Assembly (NCBI RefSeq): GCF_003412455.1
Contig: NZ_QTJU01000007.1
Coordinates: 62,001-126,000, forward strand
DNA length: 64,000 nt
Origin: Deminuibacter soli
GTDB lineage: Bacteria > Bacteroidota > Bacteroidia > Chitinophagales > Chitinophagaceae
Direction: 5' to 3'
In this document: positions 28,814 through 37,279 of the stretch, piece by piece
How the letters are laid out: each line of letters opens with the position of its first letter
Numbering within the stretch: the stretch's first letter is position 1
Position numbers and translations under genes: made by a program
Notes under the pieces: model-generated
What the model was told of the DNA's origin: nothing
The model's input: the letters and a program-made list of their open reading frames with translations, nothing else
Databases searched by the model: none

Positions 28814-29356
28814 ATGGCACCGATCAATTGGCAACCAAATGCGGCTAACAGCCAGGTTCAGTTAGCGGTAAATCAATCCTCTGCCGGTTATATCAAGAAA
28901 TTTGACCTGCAGGCAAAAGAGGCAGGCCAGCGTATTCCGCACTTTAATACAATACCAACCAGTTATCCCGCCGAAGGCAATATGCTGTTTTCAGGCAACT
29001 GTTATGAAGGGGCTGAAAAAGAAGGCAGGTTGCATGGTGTGTTAACGATCAATAAAACAGTTCGTCCATTGGTGGTAAACATTTTCTTTGAACAATTTTG
29101 TATGGATGCAGACAGGAAAAAAAAGACCGGTGTTTCTGTGAGCGGTAAAATCAACCGCGAAGAATTTGACGGCATTAGTGATATGCCGGGTAATGCAGGC
29201 GCTTCGCAGGTAGAGGAGGATGTACTTTTTCATGGAAGACTGCAACTGATTAAGCAAACGCAACCCTCCGGCAAATTGCCGGTGCAGGAGGCAGTGACCG
29301 ATGCTGAAATACTCGATGGCATCAATGCGTTTTACTTCGGTGCTGATTTGTGGTAA
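28814..29356 (+). CDS. YceI-like domain protein (tentative)
   Basis: A 180-residue protein without signal peptide. The middle (about residues 55-145) follows the pattern of YceI-like lipocalin-type barrels: a GNMLFSGNCYEG strand, GVLTINKTVRPLVVNIFFEQ and later KINREEFDGISDMP and LFHGRLQLIK, resembling the TLTIxGVTKPV and xRxxFGI motifs. YceI proteins bind polyisoprenoid or amphiphilic molecules. The N-terminal WQPNAANSQVQL also fits. It is followed 29 bp later by a VOC dioxygenase gene in the same direction, suggesting a two-gene operon. The assignment is by pattern only, and absence of a secretion signal is unusual for the family. Confidence 0.55.
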   Translation: MAPINWQPNAANSQVQLAVNQSSAGYIKKFDLQAKEAGQRIPHFNTIPTSYPAEGNMLFSGNCYEGAEKEGRLHGVLTINKTVRPLVVNIFFEQFCMDADRKKKTGVSVSGKINREEFDGISDMPGNAGASQVEEDVLFHGRLQLIKQTQPSGKLPVQEAVTDAEILDGINAFYFGADLW

Positions 29357-29385
29357 TGTTTACATAGCGAAGACAATGGTAACAC

Positions 29386-30324
29386 ATGAGCAATATTTCC
29401 ATCCCGGGGCTTCATCATATTACTGGCGTAACGGCCAATGTGCAGCACAATTATCATTTTTATACAAAGGTGCTGGGGCTGCGTCTTGTGAAGAAGACGG
29501 TGCATACAGATGACCCTGGTGCATATCACCTGTTTTATGGCAATAAACAGGGCGGTGCAGGTACGGTGCTGAGCTTTTTTCCGTGGGAAGGGCTTCAGCC
29601 GCCGCCGCAGGGCAGTGCTATGGCCGGTGAAATAGGATTTGCTGTTCCGGCAGGGAGTTTTGCTTTCTGGATAAAACGGTTTAAACAGCATGGCATTCGG
29701 CATGGTGATGGCGGTATGCGTTTTGGCATGCCTTATTTGTGGTGTTACGACCCGGACGGTTTGCAGATAAACCTGGTGGCTGCCGGCAAAAAAGACAAAC
29801 GTTCGCCCTGGGAGTATGGTGATATTACAGGTGAAAATGGCATTAAAGGGCTGAATGATGTAACACTTGCAGTGCAGCATCCCGCACGCGTTGCGGGCTT
29901 GTTAACTGGCTTGCTGAATTATACACCGGAAGGCAGGCAGGGAAGCCGGTGCAGGTATCGTGCCCAGGCGGCCAGTCATGCGGCTGTAATAGACCTGGTA
30001 GATAGCAGCCGGCTGCAGGATACACCCGGTGCCGACAATATGAATTGCCATATTGCTTTCCGTGTAAAAGATGAGGCTGCGCTAATGGCCTGCAGGGAAA
30101 AAATGCTGTCAGCAGGTTTGTGTGTCTCCGAAAAAATTGACAATCATTATTTCTATTCGTTGTACTTCCGTGAGCCGGGCGGACTGGTGTTTGAACTGGC
30201 AACCGATAACCCCGGTTTTGATGCAGACGAGCCTGTAACAAGGCTTGGCAGCTATCTTCATTTACCCGAGCAATATGAACCCCTGCGCGCGGAAATCGAA
30301 AACGTGCTTCCGGTGCTGGCGTAA
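29386..30324 (+). CDS. VOC-superfamily ring-cleaving dioxygenase (MhqO/glyoxalase-like)
   Basis: A 312-residue cytoplasmic protein with two vicinal-oxygen-chelate halves. The first half opens with LHHITGVTANVQ (metal His near residue 11) and FYTKVLGLRLVKKTV; the second half begins near residue 148 (LNDVTLAV) and ends with GGLVFELATDNPGF, whose Glu is a metal ligand. Size and layout match the MhqO/PcpA-like putative ring-cleaving dioxygenases, which in Bacillus respond to quinones. Here the partner gene is the YceI-like protein rather than an MhqR regulator. A terminator candidate follows at 30379-30437. Confidence 0.88.
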   Translation: MSNISIPGLHHITGVTANVQHNYHFYTKVLGLRLVKKTVHTDDPGAYHLFYGNKQGGAGTVLSFFPWEGLQPPPQGSAMAGEIGFAVPAGSFAFWIKRFKQHGIRHGDGGMRFGMPYLWCYDPDGLQINLVAAGKKDKRSPWEYGDITGENGIKGLNDVTLAVQHPARVAGLLTGLLNYTPEGRQGSRCRYRAQAASHAAVIDLVDSSRLQDTPGADNMNCHIAFRVKDEAALMACREKMLSAGLCVSEKIDNHYFYSLYFREPGGLVFELATDNPGFDADEPVTRLGSYLHLPEQYEPLRAEIENVLPVLA

Positions 30325-30378
30325 CAATACCTGGTTTTAGCAGTTCGTTGGTTATACAGTTGATGCAGTAGGTTGAAA

Positions 30379-30437
30379 GGGAGCCTGGCGGTTGAAGAAT
30401 GTTAGTGGATGTACCGGATACCAGGTTCCCTTTTTTT
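30379..30437 (+). terminator. candidate terminator after the VOC dioxygenase
   Basis: Stem GGGAGCCTGG (30379-30388) pairs with CCAGGTTCCC (30421-30430) with one G-T wobble, followed by T7. The 32-base loop is long, so efficiency is uncertain. Confidence 0.6.
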
Positions 30438-30505
30438 CTTTGCCGGGAAAATACGCTTTGCTGACAGGCCGTTGAACTGGTACAGCTTACGCGTTTTGCG
30501 CAGCG

Positions 30506-32431
30506 TTACTTTACATCTTCTTTTTTAATCCCCAGCCGCTTCATTTTAGAACTGAGGGTGGTGGGAGAGATGTTGAGCATTTCAGCTGCACCACCTTCAC
30601 CCCATATGCGGCCTGCGCATTTCTGCAATACAGCCAGTATGTGATCGCGTTCGTTTTCTTCAATGGTTTTAATACGGTCGTTGCCGGCAAGACTGGTGCT
30701 GGGTTTAAAGCCTTCGCTTTCCGGCAGCTGCACGTCGGTAATAATAGAGCCTTTGCACAACAGCATGCTGCGTTCGGTAAAATGTTCCAGCTCGCGGATA
30801 TTGCCGGGCCAGTGGTAATGCATCATGCGCTGCAGGGCCTGCTCGCTGATGCCGGTAATGTTGCGGCCGGTTTTTTTGCTGAAGACTTTTATAAAGTGAT
30901 TCACCAGCGCAGGCACATCGTCCAGCCGGTCGCGCAATGGCGGCAGCTGTACAGGGAATACATTGAGCCGGTAATACAGATCAAGCCTGAAGCGGCCTTC
31001 TGCAACTTCCTTCTCCAGGTTGCGGTTAGTGGCTGCAATAATGCGCACGTTTACCTTAATAGGGGCAGCACCACCCAGTCGTTCTATTTCCTTTTCCTGC
31101 AATACACGCAGCAGTTTCACCTGCAGCTCAACAGGCATTTCACCAATTTCATCAAGAAAAATAGTACCGTCAGCCGCCTGTTCAAATTTACCGATGCGCT
31201 TTTCATAAGCACCGGTAAAGGCGCCTTTTTCATGACCGAATAATTCCGATTCAATCAGCGCAGCAGGCAACGCGGCACAGTTTATTTTTACCAGGGGTGC
31301 GTTACGCCTGGGTGATAGCTGGTGAATGGCATTGACAATTTGTTCCTTGCCGGTACCGCTTTCACCGAGTATCAGCACAACAGTATCGAGCGGGGCCACC
31401 TGTGTTAAATGATCAAGTACACTCAGCAGGCGGTGGTTATTGCCGATGATGCCCTCGAATGCTGCAATATTATCCGGTTTGCCGGCTGCGTTTTTTTTCT
31501 GCACAGCTGCTGTTGCTTTCAGTATCTGGTTAAACGTTGCTATCAGCGAAGGCATCAGCCTGTTAAACATATCGATGCAATCGGCTGTATAGGCATCCGG
31601 CTTGCGGCTGAAGAAGCAGCAATGGAACGGGCGCTGATCGGGCAGTTTCACCGGCAGGGTAAGGTTTGATTTCAGCTGCAGTGTATGGGCCAGCTGTTTT
31701 TTCAGCGGCAGGTTATGCAGGTGCCGCGTAAAATCGTCGTTGTTAAAAAAGGTGAGGTCAGAACATGGTGCATATCCTTTCAGCATTTCTTTTACCTGTT
31801 TCATCGACAGGCCGGTGATTTCCAGTAATCCTGCTGCATCAATTGATTCGTAGGTATCAAAGCCTGTTCGCAGAAAGCTGAAACCTTTATCCAGCAGCAG
31901 CCCTTCCTTAAACATATCCATATATACATATTCAAACGGAATGTAGGGCTGCAGGGCGGTGGTAATTTTCAGGAGTTTTTCTTCCATATCACCCGGTGCA
32001 TCGGCAATCTGTGCAAACACTTGCTGCAGGGCATTTTCCCTTCTCAGCCTGGCTTCGAGGCTATGCTCGTGACGGTAGCGGGCAATATCGAGGGTAACCA
32101 GCACATCTTTTTGACGGAAGGGCTTGATAAGAAAACCATAGGGCTGTGTGGCCCTGGCAGCTTCCAGGATATCCTGGTTTGAATTGGCAGATAAGTAAAC
32201 GAAAGCAATGTTTTCTTCGGAGAGCCTGCGGGCCAGATCGATGCCGGTTAAATCTCCTTTTAAAAAAATATCCAGTAATACCAGTGTGGGTTTATGCTTG
32301 CTGATGAGTTCCAGTGCTGCAGCTACAGAATCGGCAGTGCCGCAGCAGGTATAACCGGCTTTTTCCACGATGAGCCGTAAATCGTTTGCCACAATAAATT
32401 CGTCTTCAACAATCAGAATTTTCTCGTTCAT
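30506..32431 (-). CDS. sigma-54-dependent response regulator (REC-GAF-like-AAA+-Fis HTH)
   Basis: A 641-residue NtrC-type activator. Residues 1-120 are a receiver domain with acidic pocket EDE (9-11) and phosphoacceptor Asp54 (VLLDIFLKG). The middle (about 145-320) looks like a GAF-type sensor. The AAA+ domain has Walker A GESGTGKE (356-363), the sigma-54 contact loop GAFTGA (about 402-407) and Walker B TIFLDEIGEM. A C-terminal Fis-type helix-turn-helix (AAEMLNISPTTLSSKMKRLG) binds DNA. The receiver-GAF-AAA combination is common in Bacteroidota. No histidine kinase is adjacent, so it is an orphan here. The start at 32431 (MNEKILIVEDE) gives a standard receiver N-terminus. Target promoters should have -24/-12 elements. 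Confidence 0.95.
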   Translation of the reverse strand: MNEKILIVEDEFIVANDLRLIVEKAGYTCCGTADSVAAALELISKHKPTLVLLDIFLKGDLTGIDLARRLSEENIAFVYLSANSNQDILEAARATQPYGFLIKPFRQKDVLVTLDIARYRHEHSLEARLRRENALQQVFAQIADAPGDMEEKLLKITTALQPYIPFEYVYMDMFKEGLLLDKGFSFLRTGFDTYESIDAAGLLEITGLSMKQVKEMLKGYAPCSDLTFFNNDDFTRHLHNLPLKKQLAHTLQLKSNLTLPVKLPDQRPFHCCFFSRKPDAYTADCIDMFNRLMPSLIATFNQILKATAAVQKKNAAGKPDNIAAFEGIIGNNHRLLSVLDHLTQVAPLDTVVLILGESGTGKEQIVNAIHQLSPRRNAPLVKINCAALPAALIESELFGHEKGAFTGAYEKRIGKFEQAADGTIFLDEIGEMPVELQVKLLRVLQEKEIERLGGAAPIKVNVRIIAATNRNLEKEVAEGRFRLDLYYRLNVFPVQLPPLRDRLDDVPALVNHFIKVFSKKTGRNITGISEQALQRMMHYHWPGNIRELEHFTERSMLLCKGSIITDVQLPESEGFKPSTSLAGNDRIKTIEENERDHILAVLQKCAGRIWGEGGAAEMLNISPTTLSSKMKRLGIKKEDVK

Positions 32432-32947
32432 AGTAATCGTATAAACCAGCAGGTACAATAACGGCATAGCCATGTATCAGGTACATGCTGCTTCAGGTAA
32501 GGTTTTGCGTATTCCAATAAGTTGCAATGGGGCGAATACAGTAGGTAAAAAATCAATAGCCCCCTGGGGAATTAGTATTGTGGTTCACTAAACTATGCAA
32601 TAGTTGCCATTTAGCGAAATGAACAGGCAGGGGATGCTGCTGTTTGAAGCCTTTTGCCGGTTTGTTTATGCGGCAACCCGGGTTGTACAACGAACGGTCA
32701 AATGTATTGTGTAGTTTACTATGTGTAATCGCCTATCTAATCGCGGGCAATTTAAACAAAAAACGTGCATATGAGGAATGTCTGGCAGCTGGGGCAGGGT
32801 TTCATTCGTCGAAATATAGCGTTAAGCGTGAATCGTCAGTCGGTGCGAGGGCGCCATCCACAATGCCCATGCCGGTGTCACCACCGGCATGCATCCAACC
32901 AGCGGCTGTGGGGACACAGCCGCGGGCGATACCGATGCGCCTCCTCT
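32432..32947. repeat. intergenic region built from repeat elements and hairpins
   Basis: No gene recognised in this 516-bp gap. Its right half is a mosaic: a 17-bp piece (GCGTGAATCGTCAGTCG, from about 32826) identical to part of the repeat beside the aquaporin gene, a perfect 10-bp hairpin (CATGCCGGTG, 32868-32891) and a 9-bp hairpin (GCGGCTGTG-GGGA-CACAGCCGC, 32902-32923) of a family also seen at 42012 and, degenerate, at 41116. Confidence 0.65.
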
Positions 32948-33583
32948 TCACAAATTTGCGGCTTCGTACACTTTTACCTTAGCGGCGCTGTTGCCGGCAA
33001 TGCCGATCATCACACGGGCCAGTTTGCGCACGTGTACCGGTCTGAATTTTTTGAACATGCCGATGCCATTAAAGAAGCGCATGGCTTTTAAGAAAGTCAG
33101 TTCACCCATGCGTTTTTGTTTGCGTGCCCCTTCCAGCACGCCGGGGCGTAAAATATGGGTATGCAGAAAAGGCAGGGCCAGTATGGCTGTTTCGAGCGCG
33201 CCTTTCATGCGGAGATAAAAATGAGCAGCATTTATGCTGGCGCCTGATGCAGATACCAGCACATATACCGGCACCTTGTTAGCAGCGGCTGCAAGCGCTA
33301 CTTCAAGCTGGTAAGTATAGTCTACCTGGTATTGCGCGTCTTTGCTGCCTGCCTGTTTCAGCGTTGTGCCCAGGCAGGAGAACAGTACATCGCCCTGCAG
33401 AAAATGCTGCCACCCGGCTACCTGGTTAAAATCAACCACACGCTCCTGCAGCTTGGGATGTTTTACATTGCTGCTGTGGCGTACAAAGGTTTTTACGTGT
33501 GCATAATCCCGGTGCTCAAGCAGCAGCTGTACCAGTGCAGAACCTACCATACCTGTTGCGCCGATAACGATTGCTGTTTTCAT
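32948..33583 (-). CDS. NAD(P)-binding Rossmann-fold protein (atypical SDR, TIP30/NmrA-like)
   Basis: A 211-residue atypical short-chain dehydrogenase. The N-terminal nucleotide-binding motif is AIVIGATGMVGSALVQLLL (residues 4-22), followed by DVLFSCLGTTLKQAG and VLVSASGASINAAHFYLRMKG. In the last of these the Tyr-x-x-x-Lys of the family is visible as YLRMK. Length and layout match the TIP30/HTATIP2-like oxidoreductase group. There is no signal peptide. Start at ATG 33583; an earlier in-frame start nine codons upstream is unlikely. Divergent from the dehydratase operon at 33678, which shares the 94-bp gap. Function of bacterial members is poorly known. Confidence 0.85.
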   Translation of the reverse strand: MKTAIVIGATGMVGSALVQLLLEHRDYAHVKTFVRHSSNVKHPKLQERVVDFNQVAGWQHFLQGDVLFSCLGTTLKQAGSKDAQYQVDYTYQLEVALAAAANKVPVYVLVSASGASINAAHFYLRMKGALETAILALPFLHTHILRPGVLEGARKQKRMGELTFLKAMRFFNGIGMFKKFRPVHVRKLARVMIGIAGNSAAKVKVYEAANL

Positions 33584-33677
33584 GTTGCCAGTGTTATAAA
33601 TCCATAACAAACTGTGCTGCTAAATGTTTTGTGCGGCAAGCTTTTCGGGTATTGACTGTTTTTCGATAAATTGAACC

Positions 33678-35393
33678 ATGGAAAAAACGATTCGCAGAAG
33701 CCAGGGCTGGTTTGGCCGCACCGGTAAGGATGGATTTATTTACCGTGCCTGGATGAAGAAACAGGGTATTGCCGCACACGAACTGCAGGGCAAACCCGTA
33801 ATAGGTATTTGTAATACGTGGAGTGAATTAACTCCCTGCAACAGTCATTTCCGGGAGCTTGCAGAGGCCGTTAAAAGGGGCGTGCTTGAAGCAGGTGGTT
33901 TCCCGGTTGAATTTCCCGTTATGTCGCTGGGCGAAACATTGATTAAGCCTACTGCCATGCTGTACCGCAACCTGGTGAGCATGGATGTGGAAGAATCGAT
34001 ACGCGCCAACCCGCTGGATGGTGTGGTATTGCTGTGCGGCTGCGATAAAACCACACCTGCATTGGTGATGGGTGCCTGTAGTGTTGATTTGCCCACCATC
34101 GTGGTATCTGGCGGGGCTATGCTTACCGGCAGGCATGAAGGGCGCAATATCAGCACCAGCGATATCTGGCGTTTCAGTGAATCGGTTCGGTCTGGCAAAA
34201 TGACCGAAGAGGCACTAACGCTGGCTGAAGCAGGCATGTGCCGCAGCGACGGGCACTGCGCGGTGATGGGTACTGCCAGTACCATGGCCTGTATGACGGA
34301 GGCGCTGGGTATCAGTCTGCCCCAGAACGCCGCCATTCCTGCGCCCGATGCAGCACGCAAGGTGCTGGCGCAATTATCCGGTTCGGCCATTGTGCGTATG
34401 GTGCATGAGGATGTGCGTTTATCACACATTTTAACAAGGGAGGCTTTTGAAAATGCCATTAAGGTAAATGCGGCTATCGGCGGCTCTACCAATTTTGCCA
34501 TTCACCTGCTGGCCATTGCAGCACGTATTGGCGTGCAGCTTTCGCTGGAAGATATTGATACGGTGGCAGCAGGCATACCCTTGCTGGCCAACCTGCAGCC
34601 TGCAGGCCGTTATTTTATGGAGGATTTTTACTACGCAGGCGGCTTACCTGTTGTAATTAAAGAACTGTTGCCGCAACTGCATGCGCAATGTGTAACAGCA
34701 GCGGGCGCTACTGTGCAGCAGATCTATGAAGGCTGCGTAAATTATAATGACGAAGTGATTGCCGGTATACAGCAGCCTTTTAACGAGGTGTCGGGTATTA
34801 TGGTGCTGAAAGGCAACCTGTGTGAAAATGGCGCGGTGATTAAACCCGCGGCTGCCAGTGCACACCTGATGCAGCATACAGGCAGGGCTGTGGTGTTTGA
34901 AGATATTGACCATTACAAGGCGTTGGTAGATGATCCTGACCTGGATGTACAGGCGAATGATATACTGGTGCTGAAAAATGTGGGTCCCAAAGGTTATCCC
35001 GGCATGCCTGAAGTGGGTAATATGGGTTTGCCGGCCAAGCTGCTGGCCCAGGGTGTTACCGATATGGTGCGTATTTCTGACGGACGTATGAGCGGCACCG
35101 GTTTTGGCACCGTGGTATTGCATGTTTCGCCCGAAGCGGCTGCAGGTGGTACGCTGGCCATTGTGCAAACAGGCGATATTATTACGCTGGATGTGCCTGC
35201 CCGTAAGCTGGAAATCGCTTTGTCTGCCGAAGAAATAGCAGCACGCAAAGCGCAATGGCAAAACGCGGTTAAACCTGCTGCACGCGGTTATGTACAGCTG
35301 TACCAGCAGCATGTACAACAGGCGCACCTGGGGGCTGATTTTGATTTTCTGCAGGGCGGCTCCGGTAGCGAGGTGTCGCGTGATTCACATTAA
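33678..35393 (+). CDS. IlvD/Edd-family sugar-acid dehydratase
   Basis: A 571-residue Fe-S dehydratase of the IlvD/Edd family. Cluster ligands are visible in ICNTWSELTPCN, LLCGCDKTTPALVMGACS and GMCRSDGHCAVMGTAST; the C-terminal half has the SDGRMSGTGFGTVVLHVSPE segment. The N-terminal RSQGWFGRTGKDGFIYRAWM and the GETLIKPTAMLYRN segment are those of the pentonate/hexonate dehydratase branch (arabonate, xylonate, gluconate) rather than dihydroxy-acid dehydratase of branched-chain biosynthesis. It heads an operon with an SDR (35-bp gap) and an SMP-30 lactonase (23-bp gap), which supports oxidative sugar catabolism: sugar to lactone to aldonic acid to 2-keto-3-deoxy acid. Confidence 0.9.
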   Translation: MEKTIRRSQGWFGRTGKDGFIYRAWMKKQGIAAHELQGKPVIGICNTWSELTPCNSHFRELAEAVKRGVLEAGGFPVEFPVMSLGETLIKPTAMLYRNLVSMDVEESIRANPLDGVVLLCGCDKTTPALVMGACSVDLPTIVVSGGAMLTGRHEGRNISTSDIWRFSESVRSGKMTEEALTLAEAGMCRSDGHCAVMGTASTMACMTEALGISLPQNAAIPAPDAARKVLAQLSGSAIVRMVHEDVRLSHILTREAFENAIKVNAAIGGSTNFAIHLLAIAARIGVQLSLEDIDTVAAGIPLLANLQPAGRYFMEDFYYAGGLPVVIKELLPQLHAQCVTAAGATVQQIYEGCVNYNDEVIAGIQQPFNEVSGIMVLKGNLCENGAVIKPAAASAHLMQHTGRAVVFEDIDHYKALVDDPDLDVQANDILVLKNVGPKGYPGMPEVGNMGLPAKLLAQGVTDMVRISDGRMSGTGFGTVVLHVSPEAAAGGTLAIVQTGDIITLDVPARKLEIALSAEEIAARKAQWQNAVKPAARGYVQLYQQHVQQAHLGADFDFLQGGSGSEVSRDSH

Positions 35394-35428
35394 TTAAGAA
35401 CGATTGTACGAAACGATAAACCTTCCAT

Positions 35429-36202
35429 ATGAGTATGCGATTTAAGCACAAAACAGCACTGGTTACCGGTGCTGCACAGGGAATAGGATTTGAAATTTGT
35501 CAAAGGCTGGCAGCGGAAGGGGCTACTGTTTTGCTGAATGATATTGATGCAGCACTGGCACAGCAGGCGGCTGCAGCTATCAGTGCACAAGGATTGCAGT
35601 GTACTGCGCACCCCGGTGATTCGGGCGATGTTCAGTTTGTAAGGCAGTTGGTGCAAACGGCTGTTCAGGAACATGACGGTATTGATATTGTGATTGCCAA
35701 TGCAGGCATTACCCTGTTTGGTGATTTCTTTACATATACGCCCGAGGCGTTTAACCGCGTAATGCAGGTAAACCTCGGCGGCAGTTTTTTCCTGGCACAG
35801 GCTGCAGCCAATGAAATGAAGCGGCTGGGTAAGGGGGGAAGTGTGTTGTTTACTTCTTCCGTTACCGGGCACCAGGCGCATAAAAATCTTGCGGCCTATG
35901 GCATGAGCAAGGCTGCACTGGAAATGCTGGCGCGCAACCTGGTAATTGAATTATCACCGTTTGGTATTAATGTAAACACCATTGCCCCGGGTGCTACCTT
36001 AACCGAACGCACCATGCAGGAGGCAGACTATGCCAGTGTGTGGAGCAGGCTTACACCAATGGGCAGACCGGCGCACACGGCAGATATTGCGCAGGCCGCC
36101 CTGTTCCTGGTGAGTGATGATGCCAGGCATATCACCGGGCAAAGTCTGGTGGTAGATGGCGGGTGGACTTGCATTAGCCCTTCGCCGTACCAGGAGGTTT
36201 AA
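35429..36202 (+). CDS. short-chain dehydrogenase/reductase, sugar dehydrogenase candidate
   Basis: A 257-residue classical SDR: TGAAQGIG (residues 13-20), NNAG equivalent as ANAG (90-93), catalytic Ser144, Tyr157 and Lys161 (YGMSK), and the C-terminal ITGQSLVVDGGWT typical of the FabG/glucose-dehydrogenase group. Its position between a sugar-acid dehydratase and an SMP-30 lactonase suggests it oxidises an aldose to the lactone, or a later keto-acid intermediate. An alternative start is ATG 35435. The exact sugar is not known; L-fucose, L-arabinose, D-xylose and L-rhamnose pathways all use such triads. Confidence 0.9.
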   Translation: MSMRFKHKTALVTGAAQGIGFEICQRLAAEGATVLLNDIDAALAQQAAAAISAQGLQCTAHPGDSGDVQFVRQLVQTAVQEHDGIDIVIANAGITLFGDFFTYTPEAFNRVMQVNLGGSFFLAQAAANEMKRLGKGGSVLFTSSVTGHQAHKNLAAYGMSKAALEMLARNLVIELSPFGINVNTIAPGATLTERTMQEADYASVWSRLTPMGRPAHTADIAQAALFLVSDDARHITGQSLVVDGGWTCISPSPYQEV

Positions 36203-36225
36203 CACGTACACTTTAAAAAACACAT

Positions 36226-37140
36226 ATGCTTACAACGATTCGCTTGCCAATGAATGCAGTAGTAGCGCATACCAGTATGCTGGGCGAAGGCCCGGTATGG
36301 GATGCGCGTACCCAAACCATTTGCTGGGTTGATATACTGAGTGGCGTGCTGCACCAGTTTAATACCCGCACCCAACAACACACCAGTTTGCCTGTACACC
36401 AGCTGCTGGGTGCCGTAGCCGTTTGTACCAATGGTGATTTTGTTGCTGCGCTGCAGCAGGGGCTGGGTTTTATCAACCGTGATACCGGCGCCATAAAAAT
36501 GATCGATGCACCGGAATGTCATTTGCCCAATAACCGGTTTAATGATGGCAAATGCGATCCTGCCGGGCGTTTCTGGGCAGGTACGGTTTCCTTGTCTGAA
36601 CAGCCGGGAGCAGGCAGCATTTACATGCTCGACAACAACCTGCAGATCGTTAAAAAAATCAAACACCTCACTATTCCCAATGGCATGGCCTGGAGTGCAG
36701 ATGCGCGTACGTTTTATTACATTGATACGCCTGCATATGCAGTAACAGCCTGTGATTACGATGATGCTACCGGTGATATCAGCGCCAGGCGCGTAGTGAT
36801 ACGCATCCCTGAAAAGGACGGCGCACCCGATGGTATGACTATCGATAGTGAAGGCATGTTGTGGATAGCGCACTGGGATGGCTGGCAGGTAACGCGCTGG
36901 AATCCGCAAACGGGTGAACAGCTGCACCGGGTAGCATTGCCTGTTGCACGCGTTACCTCCTGCACATTCGGTGGCGAAAACCTTGGCGATTTATACATTA
37001 CTACCGCACGCAAAGGGCTATCTGAATCAGACCTGGCTGCGCAGCCGCTTGCCGGCTCGCTGTTCGTGGTACCTGACTGCGGTTTTACCGGTGTTGCGGC
37101 AGCGCTGTTCCACGAGCAGCGTGTGGCGGAGGCGGTATGA
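36226..37140 (+). CDS. SMP-30/gluconolactonase/LRE family lactonase
   Basis: A 304-residue six-bladed propeller of the SMP-30 (regucalcin) family. Diagnostic segments: LGEGPVWDARTQTICWVDI at residues about 19-38 (metal Glu in GEGP), PNNRFNDGKCDPAGRFWAGT, IPNGMAWSADARTFYYIDT with its metal Asn, and PDGMTIDSEGMLWIAHWDG with its metal Asp. Enzymes of this family hydrolyse aldonolactones. As third gene of the dehydratase-SDR operon it most likely opens the lactone formed by the dehydrogenase. No signal peptide, so cytoplasmic. A clear hairpin terminator (37149-37179) closes the operon. Confidence 0.93.
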   Translation: MLTTIRLPMNAVVAHTSMLGEGPVWDARTQTICWVDILSGVLHQFNTRTQQHTSLPVHQLLGAVAVCTNGDFVAALQQGLGFINRDTGAIKMIDAPECHLPNNRFNDGKCDPAGRFWAGTVSLSEQPGAGSIYMLDNNLQIVKKIKHLTIPNGMAWSADARTFYYIDTPAYAVTACDYDDATGDISARRVVIRIPEKDGAPDGMTIDSEGMLWIAHWDGWQVTRWNPQTGEQLHRVALPVARVTSCTFGGENLGDLYITTARKGLSESDLAAQPLAGSLFVVPDCGFTGVAAALFHEQRVAEAV

Positions 37141-37148
37141 TAAACAGG

Positions 37149-37179
37149 AATAAATGCCGGCATGTCGCCGGCATTTATT
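37149..37179. terminator. operon terminator hairpin
   Basis: Perfect 12-bp stem (AATAAATGCCGG, 37149-37160, with 37168-37179) and a 7-base loop, directly after the lactonase stop codon. The AT-rich base of the stem gives T-rich flanks on both strands. Confidence 0.85.
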
Positions 37180-37195
37180 CAATACTCACTATGCC

Positions 37196-37219
37196 AATGG
37201 CTGTGTCTTCACAGCCATT
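37196..37219. repeat. GGCTGTG/CACAGCC-type hairpin
   Basis: Perfect 10-bp stem AATGGCTGTG (37196-37205) with CACAGCCATT (37210-37219) and a TCTT loop. Its arms share the GGCTGTG core with the hairpins at 32902 and 42012. It could add to termination after the operon. Confidence 0.6.
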
Positions 37220-37279
37220 CTATAAAGTCCCGCCTTCTTTGCGCTTCTTTTTGTACATTGGTCTGTACAACTTGTCGCT

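Noticed and set aside
32644-33218. Overlapping + strand frames over the repeat region and the Rossmann gene
   Set aside because: They translate the hairpin repeats and the antisense of a clear gene.
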